The position numbers were made by a program, and so were the translations under genes. Below, piece by piece: positions 43,705-56,216 of a stretch of DNA of 64,000 nt (position 1 is its first letter; the number at the start of each line of letters is the position of its first letter). Source of the stretch: Urbifossiella limnaea (GTDB taxonomy: Bacteria; Planctomycetota; Planctomycetia; Gemmatales; Gemmataceae); contig NZ_CP036273.1 in the NCBI RefSeq assembly GCF_007747215.1, forward strand, positions 5,192,322 to 5,256,321, given 5' to 3'. Below the pieces are notes generated by a model. It searched no databases, was not told where the DNA came from, and was given only the letters and a program-made list of their open reading frames with translations.

Positions 43705-44403
43705 ATGGACCCGATCATCTCCCCCGACACCCGCCGGCCCGAGCGCCTGCCGCCGCGCCAGGTGTTGACGCAGAAGTGGCCGGTGCTGCACGCCGGCCCG
43801 GTGCCGCCGTTCGACCCCGCGACGTGGGACCTGACCGTCTTCCCGATCCCGCTCGTGGACAAGATTCGGCGGTTTAATTGGGCCGAGTTCGCGGCGCTGC
43901 CCCGCGTCGCCGTCTTCGCCGACATGCACTGCGTCACCCGCTGGTCGAAGCTGAACAACCTGTGGGAGGGCGTCGCCACGACGGAGCTACTGAAGCACGT
44001 GACGGTGAGCCCGGCGGCGAAGTACGTGATGGTCCACGGTGAGTACGGGTTCAGCACGAACCTGCCGGTGGAGGACTTCTTCGCCGACGACGCCGTCTTC
44101 GCGCTGCGGCACGACGGCGCCGACCTGACACCGGAACACGGCCACCCGGTGCGACTCGTGATCCCGCGGCTGTACGCCTGGAAGAGTGCGAAGTGGGTGC
44201 GCGGCGTCGAGTTCATGACCGACGACCGGCCGGGCTTCTGGGAGAGCCCGGAACACGGCGGCTATCACATGCGCGGCGACCCGTGGACCCAAAATGGAAG
44301 ACACCCCGACGGCCAGCGGTTCAGAAATGCTGAAGAGGAGGCTGAGGAGGCACTTGGGGCTTCAAGTTCGCCTTCCCGTCCCTCGGAAGAATCCCGACGG
44401 TAG
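43705..44403 (+). CDS. Sulfite oxidase-like molybdopterin oxidoreductase with altered C-terminus
   Basis: A 232-residue protein of the oxidoreductase molybdopterin-binding family (YuiH/MsrP-like). Conserved segments are WDLTVFPIPLVD, the cofactor Cys in DMHCVTRWSKLNNLWEG, VHGEYGFSTNLPVEDFF, GHPVRLVIPRLYAWKSAKW and GVEFMTDDRPGFWE. Up to GYHMRGDPW (about residue 192) it follows the family, where proteins usually end shortly after with an EERY-like tail. Here the frame runs into about 40 unrelated residues of low-complexity Glu/Ser/Arg, indicating that the 3' end has been replaced. It probably still folds, as the lost part is short. No signal peptide or partner heme subunit is seen. Confidence 0.75.
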   Translation: MDPIISPDTRRPERLPPRQVLTQKWPVLHAGPVPPFDPATWDLTVFPIPLVDKIRRFNWAEFAALPRVAVFADMHCVTRWSKLNNLWEGVATTELLKHVTVSPAAKYVMVHGEYGFSTNLPVEDFFADDAVFALRHDGADLTPEHGHPVRLVIPRLYAWKSAKWVRGVEFMTDDRPGFWESPEHGGYHMRGDPWTQNGRHPDGQRFRNAEEEAEEALGASSSPSRPSEESRR

Positions 44404-44613
44404 GGGTACGGCCGCCCCGCCATCAAGCCGAACATGTCGCTCACGACCTGCACCGGCGTGTTGCAGTCCGGGTTGAACCACGGCAGGAACGTCCTGTGGC
44501 GGCTCTCCCCCGCCCGGGGCCACACGATGATCCGGTGGCGGGCCCTGGCGAGTACCGCCGCGTTCGCCCGCTTATTCCCCTCGACCGGCACGCACGGGAA
44601 CCGCCCGTCTTGA
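44404..44613 (-). pseudogene. Coding-like fragment at the left edge of the kdp cluster
   Basis: The minus-strand frame here, translating as RFPCVPVEGNKRANAAVLA, RHRIIVWPRAGESRHRTFLP and VVSDMFGLMAGRPYPYR, has G or C at the third position in all but about three of some 65 codons, as real genes in this window do. It has no start with a ribosome site and no complete domain, and I do not recognise a family. The downstream part of the frame runs into the replaced tail of the sulfite-oxidase-like gene. It looks like the remnant of a gene cut by rearrangement. Bases 44614-44702 show no gene. Confidence 0.4.
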
Positions 44614-44702
44614 TCCTTTCTTGACGCCCTGCCGGTCACAATTGACGCCACCTTGATCCACGTCCCGGCATACTTCCTGTGGACCCACGGGAGGACGCTC
44701 AC

Positions 44703-44795
44703 ATGGATTTCGCCTGGCTGGCCGTCGTCACGGTCTTCTTCGCCAGCTCCTACCACCTGATCCGGTTGCTGACCTCACTTCAAGGGGAGGGTTAG
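44703..44795 (+). CDS. Small single-pass membrane protein before kdpF
   Basis: A 30-residue ORF starting at an ATG with GGGAGGA eight bases upstream and ending 2 bases before kdpF. It encodes one predicted transmembrane helix, DFAWLAVVTVFFASSYHLIRLL, followed by a short polar tail. Size and place suggest an additional small subunit or accessory peptide of the Kdp pump; similar short ORFs sit at this position in some other kdp clusters, but I know of no studied function. Too short for most gene finders. Confidence 0.6.
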   Translation: MDFAWLAVVTVFFASSYHLIRLLTSLQGEG

Positions 44796-44797
44796 CC

Positions 44798-44890
44798 GTG
44801 GACGGCTTCCTGCTGCTCGCCCTGCTCGCGGCCGTCGCCCTGGCCGGTTACCTGATCGTGGCCCTGCTGAAACCGGAGTGGTTCTCATGA
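44798..44890 (+). CDS. kdpF: Potassium-transporting ATPase subunit F
   Basis: A 30-residue single-span membrane peptide that stabilises the KdpABC complex. It starts at GTG with GGGGAGGG upstream and has the typical pattern of a hydrophobic helix ending in YLIVALLKPEWF. The stop overlaps the start of kdpA as ATGA, implying coupled translation. Confidence 0.85.
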   Translation: MDGFLLLALLAAVALAGYLIVALLKPEWFS

Positions 44891-46611
44891 CCGCCAACGG
44901 CGTCCTCCAACTCGGCCTCGCCCTCGGCCTCGTGCTGGCGTGCGTCCGGCCGCTGGGCTGGTACATGGCCCGGGTGTACGCCGGGCGGGTGCCCGGCCCC
45001 GGCCAGTTGCTCGGCCCCGTCGAGCGGGCGGTCTACCGACTGGCCCGCATCGACCCCGGTGCCGAGATGACATGGCAGCGGTACGCCGGGGCGGTGCTGG
45101 CGTTCGGGTTCGTCAGCGTGCTGGCCGTGTACGGCGTGCAACGCCTCCAAGCAGTGCTGCCGCTCAACCCGGAGTCGCAGGCCGCCGTCTCGCCGGACTC
45201 CAGCTTCAACACCGCCGTCAGCTTCGCCACCAACACCAACTGGCAGGGGTACGGCGGCGAGACCACGATGAGCTACTTCACCCAGATGACCGCCCTCGCC
45301 GTCCAGAACTTCCTGTCCGCCGGGGCCGGGATGGCCGTGCTGGTGGCCCTGGTCCGGGGGTTCGCCCGCCGCGGCGTGGACACCATCGGCAACTTCTGGG
45401 TCGATCTGGTCCGGGGGACGGTGTACGTCCTGCTCCCGCTGTCGCTGGTGCTGGCCGTCACACTCGTGTCGCAGGGCGTGCCGCAAACGGTGTCCGCCTC
45501 CCACGAGGTTCCGCTGGTCGAGCCGACCGTGGACGCCAACGGAAACCCGGTCACGACCCAGCGAATCGCCGTCGGTCCGGCTGCCTCCCAGGTGGCAATC
45601 AAGCAGCTCGGCACCAACGGCGGCGGGTTCTTCAACACCAACTCGGCGCACCCGCTGGAGAACCCGACCCCGCTGTCGAACCTGCTTCAACTGGTGGCAA
45701 TCCTGCTGATCCCCGCCGCCCTGTGCTGGACGTTCGGCGAGATGGTCGGCGACCGCCGACAGGGGTGGGCGATCCTGGCCGCCATGCTGGTGATCTTCCT
45801 CCCGCTGCTCGGCGTTACCGTCTGGGCCGAACTCCAGCCGAACCCGACGTTGACGCCCCTCGGGGTCGACCAGACCGCCGGGAACACGGAGGGAAAGGAG
45901 GTCCGGTTCGGCGTCCCGAACTCGGCGTTGTGGGCGGTCGCCACGACGGCGGCGGCGAACGGGTCGGTGAACTCCATGCACGACTCGTACACGCCGCTCG
46001 GCGGGCTGGCGCCGATGTGGCTGATGCAACTCGGCGAGGTCGTGTTCGGCGGGGTCGGGTCCGGGCTGTACGGGATGCTCGTGTTCGCCCTGATCACGGT
46101 GTTCCTGGCCGGGCTGATGGTCGGCCGCACCCCCGAGTACCTCGGCAAGAAGATCGGGGCGTTCGAGGTCAAGATGGCCTCCCTGGTCATCATCCTGCCG
46201 TGTGCCGCGGTGCTGATCGGCACGGCCCTCGGCGTGACGGTCGAGGACGGCAAGAAGGGGGTCGCCAACGCCGGCCCGCACGGGTTCAGCGAAATCCTGT
46301 ACGCCTACTCGTCGGCGGCGAACAACAACGGCTCGGCGTTCGCCGGGCTGGGGGCCAACGCCCCGTTCTACAACGGCACGCTCGGGCTGGCGATGCTCGT
46401 CGGCCGGTTCGGGGTGATGCTCCCGGTCCTGGCCGTCGCCGGGTCGCTGGCCCGGAAGAACCACGTCCCGGCGGGGCCGGGGACGCTGCCGACGCACACG
46501 CCACTGTTCGTGTTCCTGCTCGTGGCCGTGGTGGTCGTGGTCGGTGCCCTGAGCTTCTTCCCGGCCCTGGCCCTGGGGCCGGTCGTCGAACACCTGATGA
46601 TGCGGTCGTAA
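44887..46611 (+). CDS. kdpA: Potassium-transporting ATPase subunit A
   Basis: A 574-residue membrane protein with about ten helices that forms the K+ selectivity pathway of the Kdp pump, related to the SKT ion channel superfamily. The filter-like segments [10 protein letters not shown] and [15 protein letters not shown] are present. The ATG at 44887, overlapping kdpF, is preferred to the GTG nine bases earlier. It is translated with kdpF and followed by kdpB after 19 bases. The set functions in high-affinity K+ uptake at low external K+. Confidence 0.95.
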   Translation: MTANGVLQLGLALGLVLACVRPLGWYMARVYAGRVPGPGQLLGPVERAVYRLARIDPGAEMTWQRYAGAVLAFGFVSVLAVYGVQRLQAVLPLNPESQAAVSPDSSFNTAVSFATNTNWQGYGGETTMSYFTQMTALAVQNFLSAGAGMAVLVALVRGFARRGVDTIGNFWVDLVRGTVYVLLPLSLVLAVTLVSQGVPQTVSASHEVPLVEPTVDANGNPVTTQRIAVGPAASQVAIKQLGTNGGGFFNTNSAHPLENPTPLSNLLQLVAILLIPAALCWTFGEMVGDRRQGWAILAAMLVIFLPLLGVTVWAELQPNPTLTPLGVDQTAGNTEGKEVRFGVPNSALWAVATTAAANGSVNSMHDSYTPLGGLAPMWLMQLGEVVFGGVGSGLYGMLVFALITVFLAGLMVGRTPEYLGKKIGAFEVKMASLVIILPCAAVLIGTALGVTVEDGKKGVANAGPHGFSEILYAYSSAANNNGSAFAGLGANAPFYNGTLGLAMLVGRFGVMLPVLAVAGSLARKNHVPAGPGTLPTHTPLFVFLLVAVVVVVGALSFFPALALGPVVEHLMMRS

Positions 46612-46630
46612 CCGGAGCCACCGAACACCC

Positions 46631-48697
46631 ATGAACACTCGATCCGAAGCCCCGGCGTTGTTCCGTGCGGACATCCTCCGGGGTGCCGTCGTGGCGTCCC
46701 TGGCGAAACTCGACCCCCGCACCCAACTCCGCAACCCGGTGATGTTCGCCGTGTACCTCGGCAGCATCCTGACCACGCTGCTCTGGGTGCGGTCGCCGTC
46801 GGGCGGCTCCGGCGAGTCGTCGGGGTTCGTCCTGGGGGTTGCCGCCTGGCTGTGGGCGACCGTGCTGTTCGCCAACTTCGCCGAGGCGATAGCGGAGGGG
46901 CACGGCAAGGCCCAGGCGGCGTCCCTGCGGAAGTCCCGCACGGAGGTTACCGCCCGGCGGCTGACCGACCCGAAGACCCGTGAGACGGCCGACGTTCCGG
47001 CCGCCGATCTGAGGGTCGGCGATCTCGTGCTGGTGCGGGCCGGCGACGTGATCCCGGCCGACGGCGAGGTCGTGGAGGGTGTGGCGTCGGTGGACGAGAG
47101 TGCCGTCACCGGGGAGAGTGCCCCGGTGGTCCGGGAGAGCGGCGGCGACCGCAGTTCCGTCACCGGCGGCACCCGCATCATCTCCGACTGGCTGGTCGTG
47201 CGGGTGGCGACCCTGCCGGGGGAGAGCTTCCTCGACCGGATGATCGCAATGGTCGAGGGGGCGAGGCGGCAGAAGACGCCGAACGAGATCGCCCTGGCGA
47301 TCCTCCTCGCCGCCCTCACCCTCGTCTTCCTGCTCGTGGTGGTCACCCTCCTGCCGTTCTCGGCGTACAGCGTTGAAGTCTCCGGGGCGGGGAGGCCCGT
47401 CACGCTCACGGTCCTGGTGGCACTACTCGTGTGCCTCGCCCCGACCACCATCGGTGCCCTGCTCTCGGCCATCGGGATCGCCGGCATGAACCGCCTCGGC
47501 CGGTCCAACGTGGTCGCCATGTCCGGCCGGGCCGTGGAGGCGGCGGGGGACGTGGACGTGCTGCTCCTCGACAAGACCGGCACCATCACCCTCGGCAACC
47601 GGCAGGCGACCCGGTTCGTCCCGGCCGACGGCGTGAGCGGGGAAGACTTGGCGTCCGCCGCCCACCTGGCCTCGCTCGCCGACGAGACGCCCGAGGGTCG
47701 GAGCATCGCCGTGCTGGCGAAGCGGGAGTTCGGGCTGCGGGGCCGCGATCTGGAACAGATCGGCCCGCACTTCGTCCCGTTCTCGGCCAAGACCCGCATG
47801 AGCGGCGTGGACCTGGACGGCCGGCAAATCCGCAAGGGGGCCGCCGACGCCGTCGAGGCCCACGCCCGCACCCTCGGCGGCACCTTCCCCGATACGGTGC
47901 GCGAGGCGGTGCGGGCGATCGCTCAGGCCGGGGGCACGCCGCTGGTGGTCAGCCGGGACGCCCGGGTTCTCGGGGTGATCGAACTCAAGGACGTCGTGAA
48001 GGGCGGGATCAAGGAGCGGTTCGCCGAACTGCGGCGGATGGGGATCAAGACGGTGATGATCACCGGCGACAACCCGCTCACCGCCGCCGCCATCGCCGCC
48101 GAGGCCGGGGTGGACGACTACCTGGCCGAGGCCACCCCGGAGGCGAAGTTGGCCCTGATCCGGGAGTACCAGCAGGGCGGTCGCCTCGTGGCGATGACCG
48201 GGGACGGCACCAACGACGCCCCGGCCCTGGCCCAGGCCGATGTCGCCGTCGCCATGAACACCGGCACCCAGGCGGCCAAGGAGGCGGGGAACATGGTGGA
48301 CCTCGACTCCAACCCGACGAAGCTGATCGAGGTCGTCCACGTCGGCAAGCAACTGCTGATGACCCGGGGGGCACTGACCACGTTCAGCATCGCCAACGAC
48401 GTGGCGAAGTACTTCGCCATCCTCCCGGCGGCGTTCGCCTCGACGTACCCGGCCCTCAAGACGCTCGACGTGATGGGGCTGTCGACCCCGGCGAACGCCA
48501 TCCTGGCGGCGGTGATCTTCAACGCCCTGGTCATCGTCGCCCTGGTGCCGCTGGCCCTCCGGGGCGTCCGCTACCGGCCCGTCGGGGCGGCCCAACTGCT
48601 GCGCACCAACCTGCTCGTGTACGGCGTCGGCGGGCTGCTCGTGCCGTTCGTCGGCATCAAGGCCATCGACCTGCTGCTCTCGCTGTTCACGGGCTGA
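46631..48697 (+). CDS. kdpB: Potassium-transporting ATPase subunit B
   Basis: A 688-residue P-type ATPase (class IA) that drives K+ transport through KdpA. Motifs: the phosphorylation loop DKTGTITLG, the TGES-type actuator motif (VTGESAPV), the nucleotide-binding KGAADAV, the hinge TGDNPLTA and [18 protein letters not shown]. Transmembrane helices flank these cytoplasmic domains. Located between kdpA and kdpC with short spacers (19 and 13 bases). Confidence 0.96.
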   Translation: MNTRSEAPALFRADILRGAVVASLAKLDPRTQLRNPVMFAVYLGSILTTLLWVRSPSGGSGESSGFVLGVAAWLWATVLFANFAEAIAEGHGKAQAASLRKSRTEVTARRLTDPKTRETADVPAADLRVGDLVLVRAGDVIPADGEVVEGVASVDESAVTGESAPVVRESGGDRSSVTGGTRIISDWLVVRVATLPGESFLDRMIAMVEGARRQKTPNEIALAILLAALTLVFLLVVVTLLPFSAYSVEVSGAGRPVTLTVLVALLVCLAPTTIGALLSAIGIAGMNRLGRSNVVAMSGRAVEAAGDVDVLLLDKTGTITLGNRQATRFVPADGVSGEDLASAAHLASLADETPEGRSIAVLAKREFGLRGRDLEQIGPHFVPFSAKTRMSGVDLDGRQIRKGAADAVEAHARTLGGTFPDTVREAVRAIAQAGGTPLVVSRDARVLGVIELKDVVKGGIKERFAELRRMGIKTVMITGDNPLTAAAIAAEAGVDDYLAEATPEAKLALIREYQQGGRLVAMTGDGTNDAPALAQADVAVAMNTGTQAAKEAGNMVDLDSNPTKLIEVVHVGKQLLMTRGALTTFSIANDVAKYFAILPAAFASTYPALKTLDVMGLSTPANAILAAVIFNALVIVALVPLALRGVRYRPVGAAQLLRTNLLVYGVGGLLVPFVGIKAIDLLLSLFTG

Positions 48698-48710
48698 CCG
48701 GAGAACCCCT

Positions 48711-49286
48711 ATGTGGCACCACCTGCGAACATCGCTGGTCGTCCTCGGCGTCATGACCCTGCTCACCGGGGTCGTGTACCCGCTCGTCGTGACCGTGCTG
48801 GCTCAAACGCTGTTCCGCGGCCCTGCGAACGGCAGCCTGATCGCCCACGACGGTCGGCCCGCCGGGTCGGAGCTAATCGGCCAACCGTTCGCGAAGCCGG
48901 AATACTTCTGGGGGCGGCTGTCGGCGACCAGTCCGGTGCCGTACAACGCCGTCGCCTCGTCGGGGTCCAACTTCGGCCCCCAGCACCCGGACCTTGCCAA
49001 GAACGCCCGGGGGCGGATCGACGATCTGCGGAAGTACGACCCGACCGTCGGGGCCGTCCCGGTCGAACTCGTGACCGCCTCCGGCAGCGGCCTCGACCCG
49101 CACATCAGCCCCGCCGCCGCCGAGGTTCAGGTCCGCCGGGTCGCCGCCGCCCGAAACATGACCGAGGAAGCGGTCCGGGCACTCGTCCGGGCGCAGACCG
49201 AACCCCGGCAGTTCGGCCTCCTCGGGGAGCCACGGGTGAACGTGCTGACGTTGAACCGCGCGCTGGACGCCGGGGCCGCACGGTAA
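48711..49286 (+). CDS. kdpC: Potassium-transporting ATPase subunit C
   Basis: A 191-residue subunit with one N-terminal transmembrane helix (about 9-31, LVVLGVMTLLTGVVYPLVV) and an extracytoplasmic domain including the family motifs GSELIGQPF, YFWGRLSAT, SNFGPQHPDL, PVELVTASGSGLDPHISPAAA and VNVLTLNRALD. It raises K+ affinity and couples KdpA and KdpB. It is followed by kdpD after 15 bases. Confidence 0.95.
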   Translation: MWHHLRTSLVVLGVMTLLTGVVYPLVVTVLAQTLFRGPANGSLIAHDGRPAGSELIGQPFAKPEYFWGRLSATSPVPYNAVASSGSNFGPQHPDLAKNARGRIDDLRKYDPTVGAVPVELVTASGSGLDPHISPAAAEVQVRRVAAARNMTEEAVRALVRAQTEPRQFGLLGEPRVNVLTLNRALDAGAAR

Positions 49287-49301
49287 CACCCGGAGGGCAT
49301 C

Positions 49302-52001
49302 ATGACACCCACCCGGCCGGACCCCGAACACCTGCTCGCCCGACTGCGGGCCGAGGAACGGCAGGCGAAGCGGGGGAAGTTAAAAGTCTTCTTCGGCTAC
49401 GCCGCCGGGGTCGGGAAGACCTACGCCATGCTCGAAGCGGCCCGGCACGCCAGGACGGCCGGGCGGGAGGTCGTCGTCGGCTACGTCGAACCGCACGGGC
49501 GGCCGGGGACGGAAGCCCTGCTGGCCGGGCTGGAGGCCCTGCCGACCCGCCGGGTCGAGTACGCCGGCGTCGTGCTGCGGGAGTTCGACGTCGATGCCGC
49601 ACTCGCCCGCCGCCCCGACCTGATCCTGGTCGACGAACTCGCCCACACCAACGCCCCGGGGTGCCGACACGCCAAACGGTGGCAGGACGTGGCCGAGTTG
49701 CTGGAGGCCGGGATTAACGTCTGGACGACGCTCAACGTCCAGCACATCGAGAGTCTGAACGACGTGATCGGGCAGATCACCGGCGTGACCGTGCGGGAGA
49801 CGGTCCCGGACCGCATCTTCGAGATGGCCGACGAACTGGAAGTGACCGACATCCCGCCCGAAGACCTGCTCGGGCGGCTGCGTGAGGGCAAGGTGTACCG
49901 CTCGGAGCAGGCCGAGCGGGCGATTCAGAGCTTCTTCCAGAGGTCGAACCTCGTCGCCCTGCGGGAACTGTCCCTCCGGCAAGCGGCCCGGCGGGTCCAC
50001 ACCGAGGTCGAGTCGGCCCGCCGCCGGTCGGCGGCGGGCGCACCGTGGGCGACGACGGACCGGCTGCTCGTCTGCGTCGGCCCCAGCCCGACCACCGCCC
50101 GGGTCATCCGCACCGCCCGGCAACTCGCCGCCGCCCTCGACGCCCCGTGGCTGGCCGTCAGCGTCGAGCAGCCGGGGGTCGCCAGCGTCCCGGCCGCCGC
50201 CCAGCGGGTCGCCGACCACCTCCGACTGGCCGAGCGGCTTGGGGCCGAGACGGTCACCCTGACCGGGACGGGGGTGGCGGCGACGCTCCTCGACTACGCC
50301 CGCACGAACAACGTGACCAAGATCTTCGTCGGCAAGACCCGCACGCCCCCCTGGCGGCGGTGGCTCCGGAGGGGCGTGGTCGAGGAACTGCTGGATGGCA
50401 GCGGCGACATCGACGTCTACCTGATCCAGGGGGCGGCCGAGGGCCGGGGGACGCAAGCCGTCCCCGGGCCGCCCTCCCGGGTGCCGTGGGCCGAGTACCT
50501 CGCCGCCACCGGGGTCGTGGCCGTGGGGTCGTTGCTGGCCGGGTGGTTCGCCCGCCTCCGGGTGGCCGAGGCGAACGTCGTGATGGTGTTCCTCGCGGCG
50601 GTCGCCTGGGTCGCCTTCCGGTACAGCCGCGGCCCGGCGGTCTGGGCCAGCGTCGTCTCGGTGCTGGTGTTCGACGTGTTCTTCGTCCTGCCCTACTACT
50701 CCCTCACGGTGGACGACACGCAGTACCTCGTCACGTTCGGCGTGCTGCTCGTGATCGGGCTGCTGATCAGTACCCTGACCGCCCGACTCCGCACCCAACT
50801 CGAACTCGGCCGGCAGCGGGAGCGCCGCACGCTGGCCCTGCACCGGCTCGGCAAGCAGCTGAGTTCGCTGGCCGGGGACGTGTTCCTGGTGGGTGCGGCC
50901 GGGCAGCACTTGCGAGAGACGACCGGCGGCGAGGTGGCGATCTACCTCGCCCCGGGCGACCCCGCCGGGGCGAAGAACCCTCCCGCCGTCGTCTTCGGAC
51001 ACAACACCGGCATCGCCACGCACCCGGTCAGCGGCCCGGCCGCCCACTGGGTCATGACCCACGACCAGATCGCCGGGCGGGGGACCGACACGCTGCCCAA
51101 CGCTCCCGCCCTGTTCGTACCCCTCACCGGCTCGCAATCGACGTTCGGTGCGATTGCCGTCCGGGTCGAGGCGGCGGACCGCCTGCTCCAGCCGGACCAG
51201 CGGCAGTGGCTCGAAAACTGTGCGAGCCAGTTGGCCCTGGCCGTGGAGCGGGACCGGATGGCGATGAGCGCGGCCGACGCCCGCCTCCGGGCCGAGACGG
51301 AGCAGGTTCGCAGTACGCTCCTCAGCAGCGTCTCGCACGACCTGAAGACGCCGCTGGCCGCCATCGCCGGGGCCAGCAGCACCCTGCTCCAACTGGAGCC
51401 GACCGCCGCCGGCACGAGGCGGGAACTCCTCGAAACGATCTCCGAGGAGGCCGTTCGGCTCAACGGCCTGCTGGAGAACATCCTGCAAATCGCCCGGCTC
51501 GACGCCGGGGCCGTGTCCCCCAACAAGCAGTGGCACGTGCTGGAGGACGTCATCGGGTCGGCCCTCCGGCGGACGAAGCCGCTCCTGCACCGCCACCACG
51601 TCGAGGTGCGTCTGCCGCCGGAGATGTCGCTCCTGTTCGTGGACGGCCTGCTGCTGGAACAGGTTTTTTCTAACCTGTTAGAGAATGCGGCCCGCTACAC
51701 CCCCGCTCGTTCTCACATCCTGATCTCGGCGACCGCCGGGGGCCGAGAACTGGTCGTCTCGGTAACCGACGACGGCCCCGGACTCCCGGCCGGGTCGGAG
51801 GAGCGAGTGTTCGACCGCTTCTACCGGGGGGCAGCCCGCCCCGACGCCGGGCGGGGGAGCGGCCTGGGCCTGGCGATCTGCCGGGCGATCATCGGGCTGC
51901 ACGGCGGCACCGTCGGTGCGGCCAACCGGCCCGGGGGCGGGGCCGAGTTCACGATCCGGCTCCCGCTGGCCGAGCACCCGCCCCGGATGCCGGTGGAGTA
52001 G
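49302..52001 (+). CDS. kdpD: Sensor histidine kinase KdpD
   Basis: An 899-residue sensor kinase responding to low K+ or high ionic strength. The N-terminal KdpD domain has Walker A GYAAGVGKT and DELAHTNAPG; a USP-like domain follows (LLVCVGPSPTTARVI). Four transmembrane helices lie at about 395-495 (VVAVGSLLAGWF; VVMVFLAAVAWVAF; SVLVFDVFFVLPYY; LLVIGLLISTLTA). Then come a GAF-like region, the H-box SSVSHDLKTPLAAI, and the ATPase with N-box NLLENAARYTP and G-boxes DDGPGLP and GRGSGLGL. It phosphorylates KdpE. Its stop is 5 bases before kdpE. Confidence 0.95.
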   Translation: MTPTRPDPEHLLARLRAEERQAKRGKLKVFFGYAAGVGKTYAMLEAARHARTAGREVVVGYVEPHGRPGTEALLAGLEALPTRRVEYAGVVLREFDVDAALARRPDLILVDELAHTNAPGCRHAKRWQDVAELLEAGINVWTTLNVQHIESLNDVIGQITGVTVRETVPDRIFEMADELEVTDIPPEDLLGRLREGKVYRSEQAERAIQSFFQRSNLVALRELSLRQAARRVHTEVESARRRSAAGAPWATTDRLLVCVGPSPTTARVIRTARQLAAALDAPWLAVSVEQPGVASVPAAAQRVADHLRLAERLGAETVTLTGTGVAATLLDYARTNNVTKIFVGKTRTPPWRRWLRRGVVEELLDGSGDIDVYLIQGAAEGRGTQAVPGPPSRVPWAEYLAATGVVAVGSLLAGWFARLRVAEANVVMVFLAAVAWVAFRYSRGPAVWASVVSVLVFDVFFVLPYYSLTVDDTQYLVTFGVLLVIGLLISTLTARLRTQLELGRQRERRTLALHRLGKQLSSLAGDVFLVGAAGQHLRETTGGEVAIYLAPGDPAGAKNPPAVVFGHNTGIATHPVSGPAAHWVMTHDQIAGRGTDTLPNAPALFVPLTGSQSTFGAIAVRVEAADRLLQPDQRQWLENCASQLALAVERDRMAMSAADARLRAETEQVRSTLLSSVSHDLKTPLAAIAGASSTLLQLEPTAAGTRRELLETISEEAVRLNGLLENILQIARLDAGAVSPNKQWHVLEDVIGSALRRTKPLLHRHHVEVRLPPEMSLLFVDGLLLEQVFSNLLENAARYTPARSHILISATAGGRELVVSVTDDGPGLPAGSEERVFDRFYRGAARPDAGRGSGLGLAICRAIIGLHGGTVGAANRPGGGAEFTIRLPLAEHPPRMPVE

Positions 52002-52006
52002 ACGCC

Positions 52007-52699
52007 ATGCGGACCAACGACCCGCTCGTGCTGGTGATCGAGGACGAGACGCCGATCCGCCGCTTCCTGCGGGCCTCCCTCACCGAGCAGGGGTATCGGG
52101 TCGAGGAAGCCACGTCGGGCGAGGAGGGGATCAAAAAGGCGGCGGCCCAGCCGCCCGACCTCGTGATCCTCGACCTCGGGCTGCCGGGGCTGGACGGGCA
52201 GGACGTGCTGCGGCAACTCCGGGAGTGGCTGACGGCCCCGGTCATCGTCTTGTCGGCACGGGACCAGGAGCAACAGAAGGTGGAGGCCCTGGACGCCGGG
52301 GCCGACGACTACCTGGCCAAGCCGTTCGGGATGGGGGAACTGCTGGCCCGGATGCGGACCGCCCTCCGGCACGCCCGGCCTCAGACCGCCGAGGGGACCG
52401 TCCTCCAGGTCGGCGACCTGCGGATCGACCTCGCCGCCCGCACCACCACGCTGAAGGACGAGTCGGTCCACCTGACCCCGCTGGAGTACAAGCTGCTGGT
52501 CCTGCTCGTGCGGAACGCTGGGAAGGTGCTGACCCACCGGCAACTGTTGCGGGACGTGTGGGGGCCGCACGACGTTCACGAGAGCCACTACCTGCGGGTG
52601 TTCGTCGCCACGCTCCGGCGGAAGGTCGAACCCGACCCGACCCAGCCCCGGTACATCCTGACCGAGCAGGGCGTCGGCTACCGCTTCGCCGCAGAATGA
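52007..52699 (+). CDS. kdpE: Response regulator KdpE
   Basis: A 230-residue OmpR-family regulator: receiver domain with acidic pocket IEDE, phospho-acceptor Asp in LVILDLGLPGLDG, and Lys in YLAKPFGMGEL, then a winged-helix DNA-binding domain (HLTPLEYKLLVLL through YILTEQGVGYRF). It activates the kdp genes. It ends the cluster, and a hairpin followed by six T residues lies about 60 bases downstream. Confidence 0.95.
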   Translation: MRTNDPLVLVIEDETPIRRFLRASLTEQGYRVEEATSGEEGIKKAAAQPPDLVILDLGLPGLDGQDVLRQLREWLTAPVIVLSARDQEQQKVEALDAGADDYLAKPFGMGELLARMRTALRHARPQTAEGTVLQVGDLRIDLAARTTTLKDESVHLTPLEYKLLVLLVRNAGKVLTHRQLLRDVWGPHDVHESHYLRVFVATLRRKVEPDPTQPRYILTEQGVGYRFAAE

Positions 52700-52757
52700 G
52701 AGTCGTTCTGGCCGCCCAACCGAGTGGGGCCGAGCCGGCCTACGATTCAGGAATTCT

Positions 52758-52781
52758 GCCGGTCCCGCCGGCCGCTTTTTT
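52758..52781 (+). terminator. Rho-independent terminator after kdpE
   Basis: GCCGG-TCCCG-CCGGC forms a short stem and is followed by CGC and six T residues. It lies between kdpE and mfd. Confidence 0.65.
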
Positions 52782-52925
52782 CTTGCTGCCAGAACCGAAA
52801 GGGTCTCTCGTCAAAGGGTTTGGAACAGGTCCGCGCGACCTTTAGCATCCAGGTTACACGGCGACCCGTGGGCGGCGGACGCGAGCGGCGACGGGCAGCG
52901 GTTCCGCGAGGCGTAGGATACCCGG

Positions 52926-56205
<3,280 letters not shown>

Positions 56206-56216
<11 letters not shown>

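Noticed and set aside
44294-44476. Small plus-strand gene (MEDTPTASGSEML...)
   Set aside because: It overlaps the replaced tail of the oxidoreductase gene and the minus-strand fragment; no ribosome site, and the second half loses coding character.
44848-47883. Minus-strand frame of 1011 codons across kdpF, kdpA and kdpB
   Set aside because: It is the opposite-strand shadow of genes with intact motifs. Its translation is low-complexity Arg/Pro/Gly/His, as expected from high GC third positions.
49380-51599. Minus-strand frame of 739 codons opposite kdpD
   Set aside because: Shadow of kdpD. The KdpD domains are complete on the other strand.
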